Source: Balanoglossus misakiensis (lineage: Eukaryota; Hemichordata). Taken from it: DNA of 64,000 bases. The DNA is taken from contig CM082586.2 of NCBI GenBank assembly GCA_040954595.2, positions 6,386,001 through 6,450,000 on the forward strand, read 5' to 3'. This document shows, in pieces, positions 15,201 through 28,400 of this stretch; within the stretch, counting starts at the first letter, position 1, and every line of letters starts with the position of its first letter. A program made the translations under genes and the position numbers. The notes beneath the pieces are model-generated. The model searched no databases. It worked only from the letters and a program-made list of their open reading frames with translations, and was not told where the DNA came from.

Positions 15201-16500
15201 ATAATATAAAGCACCCGCCAGATATAAAAAATCAACTGTTTGTTTGTCATGTAGTCTTGTGCAGAACTTGTTTGCATAATACTTGCTCTTTGGGAGTCAG
15301 CTAATTTCAGCAAGTGTGAGAGCAAAGTTAGCTAAAACACAATTTCTGCAAGAATAACACAGTCATTGATGACCTCTTTTAAATTTCCCATTACTCATTC
15401 AAGTAAAGATTTAAAGTGTTCCAATTACACTTTTATACACTGTAATTTTATTTTTAAAAACTTTATAAAAACATTTTCAGCATGCATCCGGGACCTCAAC
15501 TTTGGTGATTGGAAAGTTAATTGGAGATGGCACTGGGACCTTGTCTGCTCGTGCCAATGATCTGTTCCACATTGAACCCCAGGAAGCGCAATCATACCTG
15601 CCCGGAGACCTGAGGGTAGATAGCAATGGAGGAATGGTGTTACCCCCTAGGACTACAATCAGAAATTACCTGACTGTGGCAGGGGCCATCTATGGTGTCG
15701 AGGAAATGTTCATCAAGGGGTATGCAACTCTCTACAAATCTGGTTTCAGTACATGTAGGAATTGCACAGATGGCAGCAATGAACTGGGGCAGTATTGGAT
15801 GGGATCTCTTGTAGTGCAGCATGGAGGTACCCTGGACCCGTCCTATGCAGCGCGCACAACCACCAGCGCAGTACAGATACGGACATCAGTCATGTTCGAA
15901 CTGGAGTATGACGCTGACGTCCTTCTACACGACTCCATCACCGTTTATTCTAAGGATGTGAAAACCGAGCTGAAAAGCGGCGTGGATGGAAATTGGGAGG
16001 GCTATGGCGAAGCGCGTGGCCCGGGCGCTGGTGGTAACTGCGGTGGCGGTGGTGGTGGTGGACATGGAGGCTATGGTGGGCGAGGGGGACACGCCCCTGG
16101 CTCTGAAAATTGCGATTCTTCTCGTGGACGACCCTATGAAGATCAATGCCTGCCTTATATCTCTGGCAGTGGAGGTGGCACCGATTCACATGGTTACGCT
16201 GCAGGGGCTGGCGGAGGAGCAGCTCAAATTATCTCAAGTCAGCTCGGAGAAATCGAAGGCACAATTTATCAAAATGGTCAAGATGGGGCCTCCGGTTCGG
16301 GTGGAGGAAGTGGTGGATCGACGTGGTTGGACGCGCGATACATGGAAGGATGGGGTAGAAATTACGCCAATGGAGGGTCTGCTACCTATCATTCGTACAG
16401 CTGTTCTTACGGATGTTCTTATCACTACGGTGGAGGAGGATCAGGCGGACGTATTCGCACAGTCTCAGAATACCCTCAAAGAGTCATTGAATCAAGATGC
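259..16500 (+). repeat. Coding array of at least 11 Gly-rich/beta repeats (~415 residues, ~1.25 kb each)
   Basis: Each unit has two parts. The first is a beta-rich segment with recurring GDRTGLLHLR-like, VSYxIDxGAEIxxP-like and PPGNFTF-like motifs. The second is a Gly-rich segment with the ordered motifs GAGHGGYGG, PYGSIYEP, GSGGGNGAG, GGGSGGSI, TGHGEINVxGG and GGAGGRIAV, closed by AAGTVYxEE. The GGSGGS motif recurs near 1040, 2240, 3495, 5240, 7525, 8770, 10010, 11265, 12500, 14312 and 16300, a spacing of about 1,245 nt where no intron intervenes. The window opens inside the beta part of an earlier unit, so the true number is larger. Regular Gly-rich turns between short beta strands suggest a beta-solenoid; that is an inference. 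Similar GGGSGGS / GGGGGGRI layouts occur in a family of large plant glycine-rich proteins, worth testing by profile search. Confidence 0.85.
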
Positions 16501-19500
16501 ACTGTGACGGGAGGAACTTCCCATTCCAATGCGAGGAATGGCGACCAAGGTACTGTCTGCATAAGTCCTACCCAGTGCAACAACCATGGTGTGTGGGATC
16601 CCCAAACCGGCCTCTGCACATGCAACGATGGGTATTCTGGTTTCAACTGTCAGATTTACTGTGATGATGCCTACACGTGTAACGGACAAGGAACATGCAC
16701 CGACCACGGTGGCTGCATGTGTGACGAGGGATACGTCGGCTATAGGTGCGAATACCAGTGCCTGGCCAACACCACTTGCAGCGGACACGGTGTGTGCACG
16801 CCCCATGGGGAATGCATATGCGACGCCTGTTACCACGGCAGCGACTGCTCCTTGGAGTGTAGCGGTAACGGTGACTGCGTGAACGGAGAGTGCCAGTGCG
16901 ATCCTTGCTTCATTGGTCGCTATTGCCACTCGGAGTGCAACCACCAAGGATCCTGCCTCAACGACACGTGCAGCTGTCAGGAGAGCTGGCGTGGAGACTT
17001 CTGCACAGTCGCCGGATGCCCCGGCGAAGACATGGACTGTTCCGGGCATGGCATCTGCAATGCTGGAATTCACGCCTGCTATTGTGAACCTGGATGGACA
17101 GGGGATGACTGTGCTCTAGTGGACTGCCCCGGTGATCCCAACTGTTACGACCGAGGGTACTGCAATGGGACCGTGGAGCCTCCGCAGTGTCAGAATTGTG
17201 AAAAGGGGTGGATGGGAGCCGACTGCAACGAAACCTGTCTTCACGGTGATCAGGTGCCGATGGACAGTGGTGTCTGTGTTTGTGAACCCTGCTGGATGGG
17301 AAAGAACTGCGACCTGTTATGCTCGGGGTACGGAGTGTGCAGCGAAGACAACGCGGCTTGCGAGTGCTACTTCGAGACTGGTCGGTGGGGAGAATACTGT
17401 GAGATCTTGGGCTGTCCGGGGATCGGTGTTCCTTGCTCTGACCACGGTGACTGCAATAGTGCCATCAATGAGTGTGAGTGCAGAAATGGCTGGATAGGGA
17501 TAGGCTGCCATGTACCGGATTGCCCCGGAAGTCCCGATTGTGCAGACCGTGGGTTCTGCAATGGCGACTTTGATCCGCCGGCCTGTCAGAATTGCTCCAG
17601 GGGTTGGATGGGACCAGCGTGCGAAGACCCGTGTGTGAATGGTGTGCAGACGCCGATGGACAGCGGTTATTGCAACTGCTCCTCGGGTTGGACCGGCGTA
17701 GGCTGTGACGTGGAGTGCTCCAACCACGGTGAGATTGTGGATGGTGCGTGCGAGTGTTACTACGAAGACGGGTGGAAGGGGGAGCTCTGTGATGTACCGG
17801 GATGCCCCGGTCTGTTCGGACTTGACTGCAGCGGGAGAGGCGAGTGCAACAGTGCCATTCCTGAGTGCAGCTGTAGACCTGGTTGGCTCGGCATTGGGTG
17901 CGAGTTGCCGGATTGTCCTGGTCATCCTGACTGTGCGGACAGAGGGTACTGCAACGATGAGTTTGACCCACCAGTGTGCCAGAACTGCTCGGCGGGATGG
18001 ATGGGTCCAGCTTGTGAAGACCCATGCGTGAATGGCGTTCAGGAACCTATGGATAGTGGGTACTGCAAATGTGATCCCGGATGGGCCGGTGTGGGATGCG
18101 ATTCCGAATGCTCCTTCAATGGAAAAATCGTCAACGATTCCTGCGTGTGTGACGTTGGGTGGCGAGGGGAGCTTTGCGATATTCCTGGCTGTCCGGGCAT
18201 TGATGTTGACTGTACCGGACACGGACAGTGCAACTCTGAAACCCATGAGTGCATATGCAATGGGGGATGGACGGGCGACGGCTGTGAAATCCCCGACTGT
18301 CCTGGCAACCCTGACTGCTTCTTGAGGGGACACTGCAACACCACCGTCGACCCGCCGGTCTGCACCAACTGTGAACACGGATGGATGGGACCAGACTGCA
18401 ACGACCTGTGCACTTATGGCAGACAAGTTCCAATGGACAGCGGGAACTGCGTCTGCGATCCGTGCTACTCCGGCAGGAGTTGCAACAGCGAGTGCATGGA
18501 CAACGGTGTCTGCGTTGACAGTCGGTGCAGTTGCGATCCCGGCTGGTGGGGTGAGTTGTGCGAGGTTGCCGGCTGCCCTGGTGTTGGAACAGACTGCAGC
18601 GGGAATGGAGACTGCAACAGTGCGCTGCATCTCTGTTTCTGTTACCCTGGCTGGAAAGGGGATGGTTGTGAGATTCCGGACTGTCCGGACGACTGCAATG
18701 GCCGGGGATACTGCAACGGAACGGGCCGAACGACACCAGTGTGTACTGACTGCGAGCAAGGCTGGATGGGACTGGCCTGTGATGACCCCTGCGTGTATGG
18801 AATCCAGTATCCAATGAACAGTGGCTTCTGCTTATGCGAGAACTGCTACACTGGTTACGGCTGTAATGTTGAATGCTCTGATAATGGTGTGTGTAATGAG
18901 TACAATGAGTGTGAATGCTATGGAGACCCGGGCAATTCCTGGTATGGACTGAAGTGTGAAATGAAGGGATGTCCAGGTGAAGATGATTCCTGTAATGGTC
19001 ATGGAGATTGCAACTCTGCCTCCCAAGTATGCATATGTTATCCAGGATGGACTGGTGATGACTGCAGCATAGCAGATTGTCCAGGAACCCCAAGTTGTTC
19101 AGGTATGTGGTCTGTTAATTGCGCTTCTTTAACCACAAATTTTTACAGCACATCCAAACCCATGTTAGTTTTAATTAGTATACTAAATAATTATTCGAGC
19201 AAGTAATTACACTACGAGACTAACTTGATCAAACTCTGTGCCATTATGTATCTTATCTCAGAACAATATGTCCTACAGATTCTGTAAGATATTCTTATTT
19301 CTATCTTACAGGAAATGGAGTATGCAGGTCCAGCTATCCACGTACTTGTAAATGTTTCACTGACTGGGCTGGTGAGGTCTGTGACGTGCCTTGTGTGAAT
19401 GGCGAGAACACCGATGGAGATGCCTGTGTGTGTGATCCTTGCTACACAGGGACTGGTTGCGACCAGATTTGTAACGGTAATGGAGAATGCACTGCTGATG

Positions 19501-22379
19501 CCTGTGTGTGCGACTTCGATTCCGGGTACAAGGGAGAATTCTGCCAGATCCCCGGTTGTCCTGGCTCTCCGACCGATTGCTCGGGTCACGGCTCCTGCAA
19601 CCTGGCCACCTTCGAGTGCGTCTGCGACCCGGGTTGGAAAGGCAACGGTTGCCACATACCAGACTGTCCGGGAGACCCTGACTGCCACGGGAGGGGAGTT
19701 TGCCCGTTGCCTGTCGACGACAGCGACCCGAGATGTGACTGCGACGACGGCTGGATGGGTGATGGATGCGAAACACCGTGTGTCCACGGAACGCGGGAGA
19801 GATTCCCGAATGGTACTTGGCTGTGTCACTGTGAACCGTGCTTTAATGACATAGGATGTGATCTGCTGTGCTCAAATCATACAACAGCGCAGTGTATCAA
19901 TGGAACATGCGACTGTGGGTTTAATGGTGGCAGGGGAGAGTTCTGTGAGGTCGGTGGCTGTCCTGGTGACTTTGGCATAGACTGTTCCGGACACGGTGAT
20001 TGCAACACGGCGACGGGGATATGTTACTGTCAATCCGGCTGGACTGGAGAAGGATGCGAGCTGCCGGACTGTCCGGGATCGCCCGATTGCAACGACAGAG
20101 GGGTATGTGATCCGTCAAACCCGCCCATGTGTCGCAACTGCACAGCCGGCTGGATGGGTGCGGCTTGCGAGGTGCCGTGCGTTCACGGCGAACAGATTCC
20201 GATGGACTCCGGCAACTGCACCTGCGAACCGTGCTACAACGGAATATCCTGCGATGCGATGTGCGGCGGAATCGGAAACTGCACAGACGAGGGGGTCTGC
20301 GAATGTCCGTTCGAAGGGGGCCGGGGAGAGTTCTGCACGGAGCCTGGGTGTCCTGGCTATGGTGAAGACTGCACCGGTCACGGAACTTGCATACTCGGCC
20401 AGTGCCTGTGCAATGAAGGCTGGCTCGGGAGGGGATGCGAGATACCCGACTGCCCCGGAGATCCAAACTGCAACGGTAGAGGTACCTGCACCGAAGACAC
20501 AGACAAACCAGAGTGTATAGATTGTATTTCTGGGTGGATGGGCCCAGCTTGCGATACACCATGCGGGCCTGATCACGGTGTTCAAGACCCACCCAACAGT
20601 GGCCAGTGTTTGTGTGTCGATCCTTGCTGGCACGGAGAAAGCTGCCATGATCTGTGCAGTGGTGTGGGACAGTGTGACAATGGTACGTGTGACTGCACTG
20701 ATGACGGGTTAAACCTGGGAAATTGGGGAGCGTTCTGCGAGGACAGAGACTGCCCTGGCGTGGGTGAACCTTGCAGTGGTCATGGTTACTGCAGCCCGAG
20801 TACGCTCACCTGCATCTGCGATTCCGGATGGGATGGAGAGGGATGCCACGTACCGAACTGTCCCGGTGAACCGGACTGCAACGGCCGAGGAACGTGCGAC
20901 GGAAGTCTGGACATTCCAATTTGCAAAGACTGCGACGCCGGATGGATGGGATCGGCGTGTGAACTGCCCTGTGTCAATGGCACAGCCCAGCCCGACTATA
21001 CCTGTGTGTGTGACGAATGCTACACAGGTGCTGGATGCGACCTGGAGTGTAGTGGCCACGGAGAGTGCGACAATGGTACATGCATCTGTGACTCAGCTTG
21101 GTGGGGTAAGTGTGCTTTGATTTTGTTTTATCCTTTACGAAGTCAATCCACCAACAGCCAGTCAGTCAGCCAACCATCACGCTGAAATAAATGCAACCAA
21201 AAAATTCAATGCAAGATTGTGAATTTTAAACACCACCTTGTCTTTGATACCATATGCCACCAAAACTGCCATGATTCATGGTCATGTAGCGATCATGAAA
21301 GTGACCAATTGTGGCCATTATTATTGACAGTATAACTTCTACATCTGAAGAGATTGTGGTCCGTTTATATTACAAAATCAGCATACATTCGTCAGTTGCA
21401 TCGGGTGATATTAATTCAAAGATAAATATATCATTGTTTTTGATTATTTAGGAATATATTGTAGTGTTAGAGGCTGTCCGGGCATAGGTGAGAGTTGTAC
21501 AGGCAATGGTCACTGTAACGTGAATGAACAGAACTGCTACTGTTATCCCGGATGGAAGAATGACGATTGCAGTGTACCTGATTGTCCAGGAACTCCAGAT
21601 TGCAGTGGCAGAGGTGAGTGTGATTTTGAGTATAGTTAGATCTTTCCACCATGCTATTTCTCCATCATCCACGGTCAAATCAATAGAAATTTAAAAAATT
21701 TTGATGAAAGTAAAAATCTTTGCATCTACCTGGTAAGTTAGATACTTTTGAACATCTGGTGGAAATTCATTGTAAGTGTAGAGGAAAATAATTTTGGAAA
21801 TGTTTGCAAAGTCTGCGTTGATCGTATAGTGAAAGTTCGTAATTTTAAGTTCAGAAACTTCACACATTAGTTTACCCTTTCTCTAATTTTACCGGTGTAT
21901 GACTTCATAAATTTGATTCAAGTATTTTCATTAGTTGCAACTTCTGTTTCTCCGCAGGGTACTGCAATGGTACTTACAGCCCGCCAATGTGCATGTGCGG
22001 CGACCACTGGATGGGCGACAGGTGCCACATTCCGTGCCTGCACGGAAAGCAATCGCCTCCCAACAGCGGACTCTGCCAGTGCGATCCGTGCTACTCCGGC
22101 ATCAGCTGCGACACGCAGTGCTCCAACAGCGGGACCTGCGTCAACGACACTTGCGTGTGCGACGAGGGATTCATGGGGGATCTCTGTGAGTTCCTGAACT
22201 GTCCCGGAGAACCGGACTGCGACAGCCACGGCACGTGTGTGAGACGAGAGGGCAAGTCTGTGTGCATCTGCAGCGCTGGCTTTGAAGGAGATGACTGTTC
22301 CATCATGGTTTGCCCTGGCACTCCCGAGTGCAGTAATAGAGGCAAGTATTATCATTATTCTTGTATTGTTGTTGTTTTT

Positions 22380-22412
<33 letters not shown>

Positions 22413-25400
22413 TATTACCAGTTTAATCTTGTTTAATTATTGTCAATGGCCATGATGGTGGTGGTGATCTCAACCATCTATAGTGTGTATTAGTAGTTGT
22501 TATTGTTGTTGCTGTTGTTATTGTTATTGTCATTGTCACAATCATTATCTTTATTATTACTATTGGTGGCCATGATGGTGGAGGTAGTTATCTCAATTAT
22601 CGTTAGTATTTTTAATAGTTAATTTCCGTACAAAATTTTGTCGTTCACAAAATCAAGAAACTCAGCACCACTACAGTGACGTTGTAGTTTATTGATATTT
22701 TTATAGTGTCATTATTAACCTTATTTCTGATATTCTTATGCAGGTGTGTGTGAACTCATTGAGAACACACCGATGTGCACATGCAATCATGGGTTTGACG
22801 GAGATGCCTGCGAGACCTGTCTGCCTCGCTACACCGGTTCGAACTGTGAGCGTTGTGCAGATGGGTACATCGGATGGAACAACACCTGTGGCGTCCTCTG
22901 CCTCAATGGATATCCCACGGAGCCCGGTGGAGACCAGTGTGAATGTTACGCTGATGACATCCGAGGATATTGGACTGGAGGCAGTTGCGATGAGTGCATT
23001 GAAGGCTGGGGACTGCCAGATTGCGTTGGCTGTGGCGCAGGTAAGTGCATCATGGCTACAAACAGGATGGTGCATATTTGACCAAAAGCAAACAATTATT
23101 TGTCTGTCAAGCACTCATATATGTACATATCATATGAAGACAAATATGTGACAAGTTTTGATTTGCAAAAACAGCAAACACTTGTCTTTTTGGAAAATGT
23201 CATCTATGACAAATACTAATATTTGACGTGCATCAACAGTAACATTTCTACTGCATGCATCACCTTTAGATGAGAAACATAAACAATTATCATGTCATTT
23301 TAAACTGGTTTTTATTGTGTTTGTGTACAATGTAGACTATGTTGGCCTGGGCCACTGTGACATCCACTGCAAGTCTGGCCAAGGGAGATACCGCGACCCT
23401 CAAGACGGTGAGGGTGGGAAGGAACCAGTCTTACCTGTCCTACAGTGTGTACAGGAAGACGCCAACTCCACTGATTACATTGCATGGTTTGGATATGACA
23501 ATGAAAATATACACAATGTCTACATACCGATTGGAGACGACAACAGGTTTGAAGACACTGAACATGGACGAAGCATTGCCTATGAGAACATGGGACAACC
23601 ATCGAAATTTCGACCGGGAGAGAAGAGAAATATATTCTATGTCAGGTACATACATACATGTACATGTACATGTACACAAGCTTGACTGCATTGAACCGAT
23701 CACAGTGGAATCATCACGATATTCATTAGCAAACACAGAAATGTGCTTATATTTCTTTGAGTGTGTTGACCCACACATCTGCATTTGTATAAGTATTGCA
23801 TTCTTTAATTATGCACAGTGTCCAGTTCTTGTGCTGTGATTGGTCAAAAATGTCACAAATTGGTCATCAGTTTCATGTTCTTGATAAATGATGCAATGAG
23901 TGCATTATTGGGTGTTTTGGCCATTTATCACAAATACAATGCAGGCTGTTCGCCAATGAATTTATTGAAGAAACACCAATCTTTTCACAAGTGGAATGCT
24001 GTATGGAGACTGTTTTTGTCATATGGCTGGCTGTAGCAAGCAGAAACTATTTTGTAGATAATTTCAGATACTTTCAGTCGCAATTAATACATGTTGCTGT
24101 CAGGTGCTCTATAGTCTTTTGATTTTATTATTTTCTGTAGGCTACCTGATACAGAGACTGAGTACATCTGGCATTTGGCGTACACTGCATCCAACTTAGT
24201 GTACAGAGTGTCTGTGAAAGCAGATCTCATGTATGAAATGCCATGCAGTGGTGATGAATTTGAAGATCATAGTGTAAGTACACATGTATATTGACTGAGT
24301 GTTTGAAACTGTGAATATTTACATTTGTTGGACACAAATTCCACTTTGCACTGACTTCAGAACCACAAGATTTGAAATTTTGAACTATGTAGTTGCTATT
24401 AAAAAAGTACGGATTAAATTTTGCAAATCGATTTGGAAATCAAGATCTACATTCCTTTTAGATAGCTTGTTCAACACTTGCGTCGTTTATGTTCTTGCAG
24501 AAATTTGTGAATGCCTCTGATCCTGGCTACTGTGAGTGTTACCATGGTTACTGGGGTCCATCTTGTGAGAACGAATGCATAGGCGGTGCCAACAACCCAT
24601 GCTTTGGCCGCGGTGAGTGCAACGGAACCACCGGTGAATGTCACTGTGATATCAACTTCTTGTCGTACAGCGATTGCACCGTGTGCGCCCCCGGTTGGAT
24701 GGGAGATGACTGCTCAGTTGGGTATCTCAATAAGTCAAACGTCGTCGATGGATATCACCTTGCTAGCACTTTCGGCCTTGGTCATTTCACCACCTGCGAC
24801 GGCGCTAGCTACCATTTCTACGGACGTGGGGAATACCACCTGTTCAGCAACAGCGAGATTGAGGTCCAGATCCGCATGGTGGCCTGTAACGTTGAAGGAA
24901 TAGGAAGCTGTGTGAATGCAGTGGCAGTCAAGGTCGGAGCAAGGTCAGTCGTTGTACACGGCGGATACACAGACACAGAGCTAGGCGGTGTTGTCTGGAT
25001 AGATGGAGTTGAAGCATTCGTGACGGACGAGGAACAACACATTGGTTCAGGATATTACTTCTCGAGGATTGCCGTCGACCACTACACCTGTCACAGCGAC
25101 CTGTTCTACCTGGAAATTTACACCCGGGACCGATACATGGACTTGCGTCTGAAAATCGACTCCACCGAGTGCGGTTCCGCAACCGGGCTTCTGAGTTCTT
25201 GCGATGGCGACCCGGCCAACGACTTTGTCACCAAAAGTGGAGAACTTCTCACTCCTGAAATCTCAGGCACTTTGCACCAGCAGAATATCCATGAAGTCTA
25301 TGGTCCATCATGGCAGGTCACCACAGCCAGCAGTGTGTTCATTTACAACTACGGCCAGTACAACGAAGAAAGAAATATAACAGGCTTGGAATCGGGCTAT

Positions 25401-28400
25401 GCTCTGTTTTTCAATGATTCCCACATGTACACGGATCCGCTATACACATTCTCCGATTCAGACGTCACTGTCGAGTTTCATTTCAAGATTAGCTCCGAGC
25501 AAGGAGAATGCGGCACATTGCTCTCGTACACAAACAGAGAAACGCTTTCGGTGACCTACTGTCAGCCCTACTTTGTCGTGGACTACAGCTCAAAGTCAGC
25601 GGAGCTGTTCATGATAGTCACCAGGGATGTCTGGTACCAGATGTCGCTGGTATGGCAGTTGAGTTCACAGCTGATGAAGGTGTACGTCTTCGATCCGAAC
25701 GACGCCCTGCAAGTGGAAACAGTAGATTTCAGCGATTATGGAAACGTGCTACATCCGGGCGGGATGTTGACAGTGGGACAGTGGACACCGGCACCGGACG
25801 CTTTGGCCGATCGCAAATACGAAGGCTTCATCGGCTGGATTGATGAAATGACGATATGGAAACAGAAGTACGAGCTCTCTGCCCTGAAGAACAGAAGGGG
25901 AATTTTCCAGGATTACAGCACCGATAGCCTGGCCAGTCTTTGGCGGTTCAACGAGGGTGAGGGTTTGATGGCACGTGATTCAGCATCCATTGGTAATATG
26001 TATATGGTTTCGGACCCATGGCGAAATCCAGAGTGGCTCTATTCTTCAACAAAGATTGCACGATCGTCATCCTACTCTGTGGTTTCAGAGTATGATGGTG
26101 TTTACTGGACTTCAGATGCCCAAACCGAAATGGAGGACTACTGCAAAGCATTGATCTATGGTTCAGATCTTGGGGAACCCTGTGTATCCATCAGAATGGC
26201 AGATTTCTACTATATAACTTGTCTGAAGGATGTGGCTAACAACAACGACCTTGACAAAGCCATGGAGGTCGTCCTGGCCTACTCTGACCAATGTACGTAC
26301 CTGAACCAACTGACTTACTGGCCTGCTCGATCATTCTGTCAAGAGTTCAATCCAAGACATTTCCCCATGTGGATCGGTGTACAGTGCGATGTGCTGTGTC
26401 CATCTGGAACATCAGATGATCAAGACTCCGAGATCTGTGTCTGCTATCATGGATTCTGGGATGATGCGTGTGAACAACAGTGCCCAGGCAGTGCTTTCCA
26501 TCCTTGCTCGGACAACGGCATATGCGGGCTGGACAATGGACTTTGTGACTGCGCAGCGAGAAGAGACAAAGCATCGCACTGTTCCGCGTGCTCTCCAGAC
26601 TGGTTTGGAGAAGGCTGCATTTCCGCATCGGTCGCTCTCAAAGCCAACACAGAATCGTCTGTGTGCTCAGTGTTTACCTATTCGCACTTCACCATGTTCG
26701 ACGGATCCACCTACGACCTGCAGGCGCTGGGTGAATTCGTCGCCGTCAACTCGTCCCAGCTGTCGGTGTACGTGCGACAGGTTCCCTGCGGTGGAGAGAA
26801 CACGTGCATCAATCAAATATGGATTGAGACAGTGGATGCCAACTTGACCATTCATGCTCCGTACGACGACACCAGCTATGAAGTGGTATCGCTTGACGAG
26901 GAGGAGGTGCTGTTCGACAAATCCATCAGTGTGGGTGACACAGCAGTGCTGACAAGAACATCAACTCAAAACTACGAATTCAACCAGAACAGCATCAGTA
27001 ACATCACTATATCTGTGACTGCGAGATTCCTCACCATCCAGATGACAGTGCTGAAGGACGTGTGCGCAGTTTCTGAAGGAACGCTTTGTGGAAGCTGCGA
27101 TGGCAACAGGGATAACGATTTCCAAGTCACCCAGGGCACCTACGTGAATCATGCAGATCTGACGTACACCGTCGTCAATTCTGACTTTGCTGACTTCTGC
27201 AGAGTGAGCGAATCAGTGGAAACGGCATTCAGGTACACATACAACACACACATAGAGGAACGCAGGGTCACTCCTGGTGGATACTCCTTACACTTCGATA
27301 ACACACATTGTGAGACCAAGTCCCTCGTCGACACCTTCCATCTGGAAGACGATGTCACCATTGAATTCCTAGTGAAGGTTTCCGGCACAACGCCGAACGG
27401 AGGCACACTGCTTTCTTACGTTAACGTCAATCGCTTTGCCATAACTAACCACAACACACTGAACATTCACTATTCAACCGAGTCCATTGACACTGGAATT
27501 GTAACAGCAACAGATCAGTGGGTTCAAATATCGTTTGTGTACGTCCGATCGACCGGGCATTGCGCGTTTTACTATTTCAACGAGTTTGGAGAAATCAGTG
27601 GACAGTCATACACCTTGATAGAAGGACTCTTCGTCCCAGGAGGAACAATGGCCTTGGGAATATGGCAACCTGGCGTGGGAGGTACCCCACCGGACTCTGA
27701 CTTTGTTGGCGACATAGATGAACTCCGCGTCTGGAGAAGGTCGTTTGAGTACAACGGTATTAGACAAAATTACGAAATGAATGTACAACCTGATGTGAGT
27801 GGCCTCGGTGGCCTGTGGAAGTTCTCTGAAGGACGCGGAGATTTTGCTGATGATTTGGTCCATGGACATCATATGCGTATACCTACCAGCAAAGGTGCAT
27901 TGTGGTACCTGTCTGATGCCCCTGTTACCCATGGTCCTGTGCGTGACTACATTTACATTGCATCCTTGTTCACAGATGATGCAATTCGCCGAGAAGCTGA
28001 GTCTCAGTGCAGCGACGCAATATTATACAGCGACGTGTACCAGGGATGTGAATCTCTAGGTGTTGCCCTGGCTCAGTTCTATCAAGATGCGTGTCTTGTG
28101 GACATAGCACATCAAGATTCAGTGTCAGCGTTAACATGGTCTGTAGAGTCCTACTCAGCGTTCTGCCAGGCCACACTCGAACTGCCGTTCTCTCCGATTG
28201 ATCCCTGCAAGAACGATACGTCCTCACCCGGCTGCGAGTTGGAGTGTGTGTTTGGAACCCCGGATTTTGACACGAACACCTGCGTGTGCGACAGCGGCTT
28301 CTGGGGCGAATCCTGCACAGAGGTGTGCCCTGGTGGGACTCAGACACCGTGCAATGGACACGGCATGTGCATGGCCGAAACTGGCGTGTGCAGATGCGAT

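Noticed and set aside
17317-18759. Long open frames on the minus strand across the EGF array (480 and 320 codons)
   Set aside because: They run antisense to Cys-codon-rich EGF repeats, which rarely give stops in other frames. They show no domain and break at exon borders of the real gene.
17010-22340. Regular ~385-bp tandem spacing as a satellite or CRISPR-like array
   Set aside because: The period is coding and explained by repeated EGF blocks kept in frame.
22372-22435. Poly-His stretch at the end of an open frame
   Set aside because: It is intron sequence: the (ATC)n microsatellite read through after the GC donor. The spliced frame continues with an EGF repeat.
24760-25260. Self-cleaving GDPH-type VWD domain
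   Set aside because: The GDPH sequence is absent; the units have GHF or similar at that place, so autoproteolysis is not supported.
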